From: Lichtheimia corymbifera B2541
Lineage: Eukaryota; Mucoromycota; Mucoromycetes; Mucorales; Lichtheimiaceae
DNA: 31,207 bases
Reading direction: 5' to 3'
Assembly (NCBI GenBank): GCA_000697475.1
Contig: JNEU01000917.1
Coordinates: forward strand, 1 to 31,207
Shown: positions 22,415 through 31,195 of the stretch, in pieces
Layout: every line of letters begins with the position of its first letter
How positions within the stretch are numbered: the stretch's first letter is position 1
The notes under the pieces: model-generated
What the model saw: only the letters and a program-made list of their open reading frames with translations
What the model was told of the DNA's origin: nothing
Database searches by the model: none
Translations under genes and position numbers: made by a program

Positions 22415-24670
22415 TCATACATCTTGTTTCCAGACAGAGTCGCATACTTGGGTAACTTCCCACATTGGACGAACATCGTGGACACGCATAATATTCGCTC
22501 CACCAGCAATACTTGCAGCAACTGCAGCAGCTGTACCATAGGTTCGGTTCTTGGCTTCAGACACACCAGTAAGATTACCAATGAACTTTTTACGACTAGG
22601 ACCCATAAGCGAGGGAAGGCCTTCAAGTGGCGAATCGTGATCATGAGTCATATCACGCAAACGACGCAAGATTTCAATGTCATGCTTGGTTGTCTTTGCA
22701 AATCCGAGACCAGGATCGATAATGATATTCCAGCGACACACACCTGCAGCAATCGCTTGTTGGACAAGATGCTGCAAACGTAAAGAGACATCCTCGACAA
22801 CGTCATCATTGTCATATGTGACATTTTCCTTGGCCATCATCGTTTTGGCATCGCCACGCATATGCATAAGACACACAGGCACCTTGGATTTTGCCATGAC
22901 TGCCAACATGTCAGGATCACGTGCACCACCGCTAATGTCGTTGATCAAGTTGGCACCTGCTGCTACAGCAGCTTCAGCAACAGAGGCACGGAAAGTATCA
23001 ATCGAAATAGGTAGATCAAAACCACGTTCACGCAACTTTTTAATGACAGGGACCACGCGACGGATTTCTTCCTCAGCAGGGAATTGATCATCAGCTCCAG
23101 GACGAGTTGACATACCACCAATGTCAATAATATCAGCACCATCCACCTTCATTTGCTCTGCAGCTGCCACAGCCTGGTCAATGTCAATGTAGTTGCCACC
23201 ATCCGAGAAGCTGTCAGGGGTTGTGTTGAGGATACCCATGATATACGTCTTGCGTTTCCATGCCCACAGCTGACCAGGCTGGATAGGGATCACCTTGTCA
23301 ATCTTGGCAGGTCCTTGTTCATGCTCAGCAGCAACCTTGAGGAGCTGTGACAACAATTGACCACATGTCTTGTACAACTTGGGATGCTCCATATCCTTTG
23401 CAATGTCACATAGAGGCCATAGCACAAATTCACGTTCTTGAATACCGATATGAGGAATGGTCAATGTCTCCGTTTCCAACACGAGGTCGTTGTAAAAGAG
23501 AATATCCAAATCAACAGGACGTGGTGCATTACGGAAGCTTGCAGTACGACCAAGGGTGCTTTCAACATGTTTGAGGCGTTCAAGCAATGCATGTGGATCA
23601 AGGCAAGTGGCGATTTTACAGACAGCGTTGAGGAAAGCAGGTTGCTCAGTATAATACATGGGTGGTGTCTCATACAAAAAGCTGGTATCGAGTACAACCG
23701 ATTGACATTCGTTTTCAAGCATTTCAAGTGCGGTGTAAAGATTGCCCACGCGATCACCCATGTTGCTTCCCAATGCAATATAAGCTGTATGTGTATATTC
23801 AGCTGGAATCTCCTTGCCGGCTTCCACGTGATGTGCAAAAGTGCGACGCGATTTCCTCTCTTCCTCCAGCATACGATTCAACCAATGTCGATCACGTGTC
23901 ACTTCAATACCAGATGCATCTGCAAATAAAATGGCGCTTGGTTTCTCGAGACGTACACGAATCTTGTTGACATGGCATTTCTCCAAAGCAATACGTGCAA
24001 CAGTGACAGCAAATGCCTCCACGGTCTTGTATCCAGATGATTCAATGTGACGAGTCAATGTGCGCACCATGGTTCGCATGTGATAGCTCTTGTTGGCCTC
24101 CGTATCAGAAAACAGGATCTTGGATGGATACACCGTCAAATTGATCAGCACCACTTGCTTCTCCTCACGTTCCCACGGGTTCACACCAATAATGGTCGAC
24201 AATCGTAAATCCTTGACGAACACCATATCATCCACGCCCAATCCAGATACATCGCCCACTGTTTCACCGTTCTCTTGAATCGACTCGAAATCAGCACGTG
24301 TACGGCTTAGTTGCACGCCTGCAGCAGCCGCATGTAATAATGCCTTGGGTTGTTCCACACGCACAGCAGTACGCTCAGCCTTAAAGTCAACACAGCATAA
24401 ACGCAAGATAGCATGACCCAAAGCCTCAATCGACTTGAACGTGCTTGTCTCGGCCAACTTGGTAATAGCTTTGGTAACATGGCCATAATGGATCGAGTTC
24501 GTCACATGGTCCGAGTTGCCGGCTGCTGTAATGTCCGTGTAGAGCCACACGCTGATCACCACCGGTTGCGACTTTAGACGTTGCCAGGAATCCACACCGG
24601 TGACATTCTTGAGCACGAGATTCTTGATAAGAATCTTGTCGAGATGTTTTGGTTCGCCTTCAGTCTCCAT
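22415..24670 (-). CDS. FOL1: Trifunctional folate synthesis enzyme: dihydroneopterin aldolase / HPPK / dihydropteroate synthase, 751 aa, intronless
   Basis: Makes 7,8-dihydropteroate from dihydroneopterin and p-aminobenzoate; the DHPS part is the sulfonamide target. Start METEGEPKHLDK at 24670 is the first ATG in the open frame. Two FolB-like aldolase domains (~10-125 and ~145-265) are followed by HPPK (~300-435; YIALGSNMGDRVGNLYTALE, RPVDLDILFYND, IPHIGIQEREFVLWPL) and DHPS (~475-745; IMGILNTTPDSFSDGG, DIIDIGGMSTRPGA, INDISGGARD, IDPGLGFAKTTKHD, GPSRKKFIGNLTGV). The STRPGA motif, where Pneumocystis sulfa-resistance changes fall, is unaltered. Domain 1 of the aldolase pair has Gln at the usual catalytic Glu and Lys; domain 2 keeps both. 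Length is usual for the family. It is divergent from the ThrRS gene. This is the only well-supported gene here without an intron. Confidence 0.97.
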   Translation of the reverse strand: METEGEPKHLDKILIKNLVLKNVTGVDSWQRLKSQPVVISVWLYTDITAAGNSDHVTNSIHYGHVTKAITKLAETSTFKSIEALGHAILRLCCVDFKAERTAVRVEQPKALLHAAAAGVQLSRTRADFESIQENGETVGDVSGLGVDDMVFVKDLRLSTIIGVNPWEREEKQVVLINLTVYPSKILFSDTEANKSYHMRTMVRTLTRHIESSGYKTVEAFAVTVARIALEKCHVNKIRVRLEKPSAILFADASGIEVTRDRHWLNRMLEEERKSRRTFAHHVEAGKEIPAEYTHTAYIALGSNMGDRVGNLYTALEMLENECQSVVLDTSFLYETPPMYYTEQPAFLNAVCKIATCLDPHALLERLKHVESTLGRTASFRNAPRPVDLDILFYNDLVLETETLTIPHIGIQEREFVLWPLCDIAKDMEHPKLYKTCGQLLSQLLKVAAEHEQGPAKIDKVIPIQPGQLWAWKRKTYIMGILNTTPDSFSDGGNYIDIDQAVAAAEQMKVDGADIIDIGGMSTRPGADDQFPAEEEIRRVVPVIKKLRERGFDLPISIDTFRASVAEAAVAAGANLINDISGGARDPDMLAVMAKSKVPVCLMHMRGDAKTMMAKENVTYDNDDVVEDVSLRLQHLVQQAIAAGVCRWNIIIDPGLGFAKTTKHDIEILRRLRDMTHDHDSPLEGLPSLMGPSRKKFIGNLTGVSEAKNRTYGTAAAVAASIAGGANIMRVHDVRPMWEVTQVCDSVWKQDV

Positions 24671-25299
24671 TCGCACGCGTTGGGAAAAAAGAAAGATGAA
24701 AGATGCAAAATTATTTGATGCGGAGACCAAAGGTAATCATCTATCTATGTGTCACTTGACAACCACTCTAGTTGCCATGGCGACGACAGTCAAAAGAAAA
24801 CGCTCTATAGTCGTTGGACAACTTATATAACGATAGCAAAAATGCTGAATTGACATAATCCCAGCCTTCTTGTTTATAATAAAGCATCACCACCATGATA
24901 GTTGTGGGTTGTCTCGTTATGCCATATGTCTTCCTGATAATCGAGTACTGACAAGGGCGAACTGCAAAAGCATCATGATCGCACATATTCACCAAAGTAG
25001 CCAGTCAAATGCCAGCCCCACCCTTCACTCAAAATGTGGATTATAGCTTTGCAAAGGATCGACTCCACCACCGCTAGTTATTTGATGATAAGCAATTGGC
25101 AGCTTCATGTCATATTTATACCACTGGTTTATTAGAAGAGTCTGAATGCTACTTTTTACATCTAAGGTATGGCATCATACGGGGGATGGGAATGCTGTCA
25201 TCTTGGTCTGTGCACGAGAATGAAACCTCGAGGGATGGCCTCTTTGTTTTCAATTCCAGGTACTTCTTTCAACAGCGATAACTCGTGACACACAAAAAC
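24671..25299. promoter_or_regulatory. Divergent promoter region between FOL1 and mitochondrial ThrRS
   Basis: A 629-bp region flanked by two outward-reading start codons, so it must contain both promoters. AT-rich TATA-like motifs occur at about 24824 (TTATATAA) and 25079 (TTATTTGATGATAA). Short open frames show no family similarity. No RNA gene is seen. Confidence 0.5.
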
Positions 25300-26889
25300 A
25301 TGTTGGCAAGACGCTTGACAAGCTCAAGGCTTTTTCTCACCCACACCACACGATCGACTTGTATGTAATGCTGCTCCATTAGTGCTGGCTGTAATTGACT
25401 CGTTGGTTTCTAGATCAGGGATTGCGACAGCTCCACGTAGCTCGACCACTCTTTTGCCGCACACAGCAACAGTCGAATGCAGACACTAAACCAAGCGAAG
25501 GTATGAATCCTCTGTCATTTGCCTTGCCATTACCTAACGTCTATGAAGATATTGCCACCACGCTTAGTGAGCTTGATCACCGTGCGATCGGCAAGGCACA
25601 GTCGCTCTTTATGATTCATCCATGTAGCCCCGGTTCGATATTTATGCTTCCACACGGTACCAGGGTGGTGCGCAAGTTGCAGGATTATCTCAGGGACGAA
25701 TATACTCGCTACGGATACCAAGAAGTGATGACACCAATCATTTACAAGAAGGATCTGTGGGAAACAAGTGGGCATTGGCAAAACTACAAAGACGACATGT
25801 TTCTGGTACACAGTGGGCGTGAACAGCCACCCGAGGATCACGATCATGAAGATGATGACACCGGTTATGGCCTCAAGCCAATGAATTGTCCTGGTCATTG
25901 CTTGATCTTTGACAGCACACAACACTCCTATCGAGATTTGCCTATTCGCTTGGCCGATTTCAGTCCTCTTCACAGGTAAACAAGAGCATTGTGCGGATCA
26001 CGTGTTCATGTCATTGACAACATTGGATGATAGAAATGAAGCTTCGGGTGCACTATCAGGTTTAACACGTGTGAGACGATTTCATCAAGACGATGCCCAC
26101 ATTTTCTGTACCGAGAACCAAATTGCCTCCGAGATTGCATCCTGCTTGTCATTTGTTGATCGAGTCTACAAAGCATTCAAGTTCCCGCATTACGAATTGA
26201 CCTTATCAACACGACCCGAGAGCAACTACATGGGAAGTTTGGAGGAATGGAACAATGCAGAGGCTGCTCTCAAGCAAGCCTTAGATGGTAGTGGACGTAC
26301 ATGGTCTATCAAGGAAGGCGATGGTGCTTTCTATGGCCCCAAGATCGATATCATGGTGAAGGATTCAAGTGGAAGATCGCATCAAACGGCTACAATTCAA
26401 CTTGATTTCCAGCTTCCTCAGCGTTTTGGTCTCAAGTACACGGATGAACAAGATCGTACTCGCACACCTGTTATTGTACATCGTGCCATTCTTGGTTCTG
26501 TGGAACGCATGTTGGCTATCCTTATTGAACATACCGGTGGAAAATGGCCATTCTGGCTTAGTCCACGTCAAGGCATTGTCATTCCTGTTGCCACTCAATT
26601 TGCAGACTATGCCACCAAAGTCGCCCAATCACTTTCGCTCGGTGAAGGACAAGCAGTACACGCACAACAACAGTATTACGTCGATGTTGACACTTCCCCG
26701 CGTGATCGCCTCAACAAGATGATTCGTCAAGCTCAGCAACAACGTTACAATTTTATCTTTGTCGTCGGCCAAAAAGAAATGGATGCTGGTACCGTCAATG
26801 TGCGGACACGTGATGGCAAGATCCTTGGAACAATGCCTCTAGACCAAGTGAGATCCATGTTTGCAGAATTAACTGAAAAACTTGAATAA
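25300..26889 (+). CDS. MST1: Threonyl-tRNA synthetase, mitochondrial, 3 exons, 492 aa
   Basis: Charges mitochondrial tRNA-Thr. Exons: 25300-25360, 25414-25975, 26034-26889; total 1479 nt. The N-terminus (MLARRLTSSRLFLTHTTRST) is basic and Ser/Thr-rich with no acidic residue, a mitochondrial presequence. Class II motif 1 region: FMLPHGTRVVRKLQDYL and YQEVMTPIIYKKDLWETSGH. Motif 2: LADFSPLHRNEASGAL, spliced across intron 2, then RVRRFHQDDAHIFC. Motif 3: VHRAILGSVERMLAILIEHT. The zinc ligands are visible: Cys in MNCPGHC, His in DDAHIFC, His in VIVHRAI. A His/Asp/Glu-rich insert (~EDHDHEDDDTG) precedes MNCPGH. The C-terminal anticodon-binding domain ends at 26889. The TGS and N-terminal editing domains of cytosolic ThrRS are absent, as in yeast Mst1 (462 aa). 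An AATAAA overlaps the stop codon. Confidence 0.95.
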
Positions 26890-27154
26890 AGGGATCATAT
26901 CATTTTTAAACTTGTATTTATTTATTAGAAGTCAAGGATTGTTATGAGCTAAGGATAATTATAGCATAGGGTTGGGTGGAGAAAGGCCATTATGCCGTGA
27001 AGGGAAGCTCGGCGATAGCCTGTTGATTGCCAACTGTGATCGTTATAGTGATAGACGTTCCACTTGCATTCAGCTGTCGTACATAGCTTCAGCCGTCTCT
27101 TTCATGTGGTTGAATGAAAATATCCAACTCTCTCTCTCTGCAGATGCGATACTC
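26890..27154. other. 3' flank of ThrRS gene, no gene seen
   Basis: AT-rich at 26900-26935 (likely 3' UTR and polyadenylation area). The rest has no codon structure and holds a short (TC)n stretch near 27128-27139. Confidence 0.5.
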
Positions 27155-27409
27155 TCAAAATAAACCGGCTCTTTCTTCACCTTCCAGTGTTACCACCACC
27201 TGTCTGGCCAGCGCATGGACTGTGTTCGCTTCAAATGTTGTCCCTTGCAGATTGGCGTGTCTGTTGTCTGTTTTGTCACGGTTCAGATGGTTTACAACTG
27301 TCGCTAAAGCATCTACCGGTGGGGGTAGCCATGCGTGGGCCACCAAACGATGGATGGCTTCCAGCCAAACGTCATTAGGCGCCAGTGAGCACACCAAGTA
27401 GTAAAGCAA
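27155..27409 (-). pseudogene. HNH-endonuclease-like fragment, probably decayed
   Basis: The open frame contains AIHRLVAHAWLPPP, then VVNHLNRDKTDNRHANLQ, then FEANTVHALA. This order (HRLVA-x-AW/F-x-PxP, NHxNxDKTxNRxxNLQ, ExN) is the signature of HNH_3-type endonucleases associated with NUMOD4 in phages, homing elements and some eukaryotic genomes. No ATG starts the frame and an in-frame TAG lies just upstream. A GTAAGT (about 27491) to ATTAG (about 27423) pair on the same strand could be an intron, but its phase does not join cleanly. No N-terminal NUMOD4 domain is recognisable. A remnant is most likely; an expressed spliced gene is possible. Confidence 0.5.
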
Positions 27410-28156
27410 TGAAGTGGGCTACCTAATAGATGAATGCATGAGTACCCTCACTTTGGGAATCACATAAAGAAAATATCCATGAGACTTACCAAAAGCCATT
27501 GACAATGGTATGCATACAAGTAGAAAGGAAGGGCGTATGATAGCGTCGGTGCAAAGAGCCTTGTTTATATGTGAGTGGGCGTGGGAATTGTTGTCATGAT
27601 TGATTGATCTGATAAAGTGGTCCAGCATCTTGAACACCAAGTTGAAGTGAGGACAAGTCAACAGATGATACATAAATCTACCTGCGGCTCAAACGTGGCT
27701 CCTTGTACGTGGCATAAGTATATCGGGCCTTTGTAGTAAGGCTGTGAACACCCCCATGACCTTGCCATTCAGCCAGAGACAAGCGGATCAAGACACGTGT
27801 AAAATTGGCATGGTGGGTTGCAGCAGGACAATCGTTCACATGCGGTGAATGGATCAGTTGTTGAGAATGGGAGGGAGAGGAAGAGATAAGAAGCCGGGAG
27901 TCGAAGAACTGGACACGAGCTTTACGTATTCTGATGCTTTGGATGATATTTCTTTTCGAGCGTTACTCGGTCAAATCCTCTCGGATGAAGAAAGTTAAAT
28001 GATAGAAATGTTGGGCTGGAGCAGGACAATCATTCACATGCATTAAAGTTGGAAACGAAGGTCGATGATAGGAAGTGGCTGTTAACCGGAATGTATGAAA
28101 TATTACTAAATGATGTACAAATATCATACGTTTGACTCTTCCTTTCATGCAACATG
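27410..28156. repeat. Gene-poor stretch with an imperfect direct repeat
   Basis: No gene is recognised. Two segments share the core AGCAGGACAATC[G/A]TTCACATGC, at 27822-27843 and 28020-28041. Similar flanks (AAA..TG....ATG.TGGG) bring the related stretch to about 45 bp; the offset is 198 bp. They may be arms of an old repeat. Short open frames have no family resemblance. Confidence 0.5.
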
Positions 28157-28375
28157 GCTGTGTTACACAAACACACCCCTCTGCATCTTCGGCTCTATTG
28201 AGGTCCAGCTACGTGACACTGAACAAAGACCACTTGTTATATAGCATCACGCTTATAGCATAGTAAAAACATAAAGGTGCCTGTATCTCTAAACTTTACA
28301 ATGAAACGTGGGGTCTTCAATCGAACAAAGTTGCGCGGCGGGGCCAAGCGCACCTTGTGTGTAAGTTTCACGATC
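28157..28375 (+). repeat. Retroelement leader, copy A (5' fragment)
   Basis: It matches the leader of the gag copies at 30413-30252 (minus) and 30433-30649 (plus). From GCTGTGTT (28157) to AAGTTTCAC (28363) the spacing is 206 bases, identical to the plus-strand copy near 30.5 kb, so no net insertion or deletion has occurred. It retains the block around ATGAAACGTGGGGTCTTC. Homology stops where the gag start codon would be (GTGGCC in place of ATGTCT). Confidence 0.75.
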
Positions 28376-28501
28376 GCCGTGGCCAATCTCAAATTCACCC
28401 AATGTCACCACCAGCCAAAAATATTTTGGTCGACCCACGATCTACTTTAGCCGGTGGTGACATCGCTGAATCTGAGATCGGCGAGCCTGATCGTGAAACT
28501 T
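28363..28501. repeat. 139-bp imperfect palindrome (fold-back)
   Basis: The ends AAGTTTCACGATC (28363-28375) and GATCGTGAAACTT (28489-28501) are perfect inverted copies. The arms continue inward for about 50 bases with few differences (for example ATGTCACCACC against GGTGGTGACAT). The loop contains CCAAAAATATTTTGG. The outer 13 bases are also the sequence preceding the gag start codon in the leader. It could be a small non-autonomous element or the by-product of an inversion. Confidence 0.75.
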
Positions 28502-28509
28502 TTTTTTTT
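28500..28509 (-). other. A10 tract marking the 3' end of the gag copy
   Basis: Ten T on the plus strand are ten A on the gag strand, about 100 bases after the gag stop codon, and directly abut the palindrome. A 3' oligo(A) tail fits retroposition of a polyadenylated transcript (LINE-type). No target-site duplication could be identified. Confidence 0.55.
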
Positions 28510-28611
28510 GTGTATGGCCCGTAGGCATTTATTTAAAGCGACCTCGTATCGCAGAGTGACGTGGCCGCGACAGGTACAAAAAGTGATCAATGGGAAACAT
28601 GGAAAAGGAAG

Positions 28612-30251
28612 CTATGTATCTTTAAACATTGTAGAAGAGACACTCCCCGAGGAGACGGAAGAAATTGTTGCAGATGGAAAAGGTTGGCCGTGCAAGCGTA
28701 ACTTAATAGCTACGGATGTAGGTAAGGTTCGAAGAATCTTCTTGGCTTCATCAGACATGGGATACTTTCTCACTGTGGAAGCGAAGGTGTCAGTCGGCAT
28801 TGCTGGTTTATATAATTCCGTGGTTGGCTTGGCATCGTCTGAACGGTATTTGTTGATATAATCGCTAATAATCATGTCATTGTGGGCTTCGAGAGAGGAG
28901 TAATCAGAGCTAAGCATCGATACATCAGATTCAGATGAATGGCTGGTAGCAGTGGAGGTAGAAGACGATGGGGACATTGGTGGGTCAGTGATGGGCTTGA
29001 CAACAATAGGGCGGCGATTGGGACATTTAGCAGCACGGTGACCATTTTGGCCACAAGACCAACAGGGGCGACGTTGGCTTGGATGACTGGGACATGAAGA
29101 CAAAGAATGACCTGATTCGTGACAATGAAGACAATGAAGTGGCATTTCAGCCCATGTGGCATAAAACCAATCTTCGGAGTTAGGCCATGAAATCTTATGA
29201 GAGAGAGACGGAGATTGCTTTGAGCTTGAAACGTTTAAGGTTGCGTACCCATGTCCCATAAACAGAGATGAGTCATGGTCACGAAGGATACCATAATCCA
29301 GAACTTCACCAAAGAATGAGAGAGCCGTATAGATACCATTGGCAAGTTTATCACGAGAGGTAAAAGGAAGGTTGCTTAGGCGGAGATGAATGAGAGAAGA
29401 GTCAGCGGGTAAAGGCACACTGGGTAGGATACGCATGTCATCCTCGAATGCAAGACCAGACGTGCGAGCTTTTTCATACATGTCAGAGTCGTCGATGAAG
29501 AGTTCAACGATACGCCGAGAATGATCTGAGTGGAGACGTGCACCACAGTTGTTGGGAAAGCTTGCGTTTATATGGCATAAAAGCAATCTTCGGAGTTAGG
29601 CCATGAAATCTTATGAGAGAGAGACGGAGATTGCTTTGAGCTTGAAACGTTTAAGGTTGCGTACCCATGTCCCATAAACAGAGATGAGTCATGGTCACGA
29701 AGGATACCATAATCCAGAACTTCACCAAAGAATGAGAGAGCCGTATAGATACCATTGGCAAGTTTATCACGAGAGGTAAAAGGAAGGTTGCTTAGGCGGA
29801 GATGAATGAGAGAAGAGTCAGCGGGTAAAGGCACACTGGGTAGGATACGCATGTCATCCTCGAATGCAAGACCAGACGTGCGAGCTTTTTCATACATGTC
29901 AGAGTCGTCGATGAAGAGTTCAACGATACGCCGAGAATGATCTGAGTGGAGACGTGCACCACAGTTGTTGGGAAAGCTTGCGTTTATATGGCATAAAAGC
30001 GTAGAGCGGTTTTCAGAACGAGAGGTCAAGTCAAAGAACAAGCTGGAGCAAGAGGCAGGAGAGCCACCGGCTTTCCACACATTCGAATGTACTGAATCGT
30101 CATGAGTTGTTGCTTTCAGCGATTCCCGCGTTGGGGAATGAGTACGAACTGAGGAATTAGCACTGGTAACGTTGGCGTAAGAGAGACGCTGTTGCCGATT
30201 TTGAGTGCCTGAGACCTTATCAGGCGATTTGTTTGTTTGCGCGAAAGACAT
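28612..30251 (-). pseudogene. Gag/ORF1-like protein with two CCHC zinc knuckles, broken by a 416-bp tandem duplication
   Basis: Nucleic-acid-binding protein of a retroelement, judged from the zinc knuckles. The ATG at 30251 (MSFAQTNKSPDK) opens a frame that reaches the duplication and stops at about 29568. The remainder is open again from 29586 to a stop at 28612. The gene spans 1640 nt; minus one 416-bp unit this is 1224 nt, an exact 408 codons, so the frame was intact before the duplication. The middle looks like a fold for RNA binding (LIHLRLSNLPFTSRDKLANG). Then come two knuckles, CLHCHESGHSLSSC and CWSCGQNGHRAAKC, both C-x2-C-x4-H-x4-C. The C-terminal ~150 residues are Ser/Thr-rich. No reverse transcriptase follows; the stop is ~100 nt from an A10 tail. 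In-frame upstream ATGs (MKRGVYNRTKL) could extend the N-terminus. Confidence 0.8.
29157..29988. repeat. Perfect tandem duplication, 2 x 416 bp, inside the gag ORF
   Basis: Units 29157-29572 and 29573-29988. By eye they differ at one base near the junction (ACC/AGC), which is explained by the breakpoint itself. TGGCATAAAA occurs at 29157, 29573 and 29989, so 10 bases of homology bound the unit. 416 is not a multiple of three and shifts the frame. Confidence 0.9.
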
Positions 30252-30413
30252 GGTGATCGTGAAACTTGCACCGAAGGTGCGCTTGACCCCGACGAGCAAC
30301 TTTGTTCGATTGTAGACCCCACGTTTCATTGTAGAATTTTGAGTTATGGGCATCTTTATGTTTTACATATGCTGTAAGCGTGATGCTATATGGAGAGTGG
30401 TGTTTGTTCATTG
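30252..30413 (-). repeat. Retroelement leader, copy B
   Basis: Leader directly upstream of the broken gag gene, reading on the minus strand. It pairs with copy C as an inverted repeat: 146 bases separate CAATGAACAAAC from AAGTTTCAC in both. GCACC-TTC-GGTGC, a potential short hairpin, lies about 20 bases before the gag ATG. It is truncated upstream relative to copies A and C. Confidence 0.8.
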
Positions 30414-30639
30414 TGAAGCATCATGAAAATGAGCTGTGTTGCACAAAGAAGTCCGTCTGCATCCTCGACTCTATCGGGGTCTACCTACTTGACAATGAAC
30501 AAACACCACTTTCCATATAGCCTCAAGTTTACAGCATATGTAAAACATAAAGTTGCCTGTATCTCTAAACTTTGCAATGAAACGTGGGCTCTTTCATAGA
30601 ACAAAGTTGCTCGTCGGGGTGTAGCGCACCTTGGGTGCA
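30267..30639. repeat. Large inverted repeat: ~147-bp arms, 79-bp spacer
   Basis: The left arm 30267-30413 and right arm 30493-30639 are reverse complements at most positions without net length change; the spacer is 30414-30492. The two gag copies are therefore transcribed away from each other from a fold-back centre. Confidence 0.85.
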
Positions 30640-30649
30640 AGTTTCACAC
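30433..30649 (+). repeat. Retroelement leader, copy C
   Basis: Full-length leader of the rightmost gag copy, beginning GCTGTGTTGCACAAA and ending at the gag ATG. An upstream ATG (ATGAAACGTGGG) is shared with copies A and B. Here its frame is closed by a TAG (GTGTAG where copy B reads GTCAAG). The pre-start hairpin is kept as GCACC-TTG-GGTGC. Confidence 0.8.
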
Positions 30650-31195
30650 ATGTCTTTCGCGCAAATAAACAAATCGCCTGATAAGGAATCAGGCACTCGA
30701 CTTAGTCCTCAAAAACCATCATATGCAGCAGCCACGCGTGCTCCTTCTTCGATTCGTGAATCGTTGAAGACACCCAAGGACCGTAAATATGCAACTCATT
30801 CCAATGTCTGGAAATTAGGTGGTTCTCCTGCCTCATGTCCCAGTGTATTTTTCGACTTCACTTCTCGACCTGAAAACCGCTCTACTTTGCTACGTTTAGT
30901 CAACACCAGTTACCCCAATAACTGTGGAGTGCGTCTTCATAATGATCACGCGAGACGCATTGTTGAACTTTTCATCCCTGAATACCAGGATTATATTACC
31001 GTCAATGTCAAGGGTATCAGCTTCCCTGACGGTCAACGTATTGTCCCATCCAAGCCACTCTCCAAGGATGCACGTTTAGTTCATCTTCGCCTCAGTGATC
31101 TTCCATTCACCACAAAGGACAAGTTGTCCAGTGGTATGCAAACGGCACTTTCATCATATGGCAACGTTCTTGACTTTGGCATCTTTCGCGACTAG
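30650..31195 (+). pseudogene. Gag/ORF1-like protein, divergent copy, 3' truncated by an inversion
   Basis: Starts MSFAQINKSPDKESGT and aligns along its length with the broken minus-strand copy (for example HSNVWKLGGSPASCPSVFFD, ARRIVELFI, VHLRLSDLPFTTKDKLSSG). It differs at many residues, so it is an old paralogue or a different subfamily. Homology ends after DFGIFRD, where a TAG (31193-31195) forms part of inverted sequence. The zinc-knuckle half is missing. The flanking 15 bases match the gag gene on the opposite strand. Confidence 0.75.

Noticed and set aside
27963..28148. 61-codon minus-strand ORF containing one arm of the 198-bp-spaced repeat
   Set aside because: No motif, and the repeat is not in a coding context at its other copy.
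28454..28861. 135-codon plus-strand ORF over the end of gag
   Set aside because: It is antisense to the zinc-knuckle gag gene and runs through the oligo(T) tract and the palindrome; no independent support.
28157..30413. LTR retrotransposon with leaders as LTRs
   Set aside because: The leader copies flanking gag are inverted rather than direct, no TG..CA ends or primer-binding site is seen, and the gag copy ends in an A tract, which fits LINE-type retroposition better.
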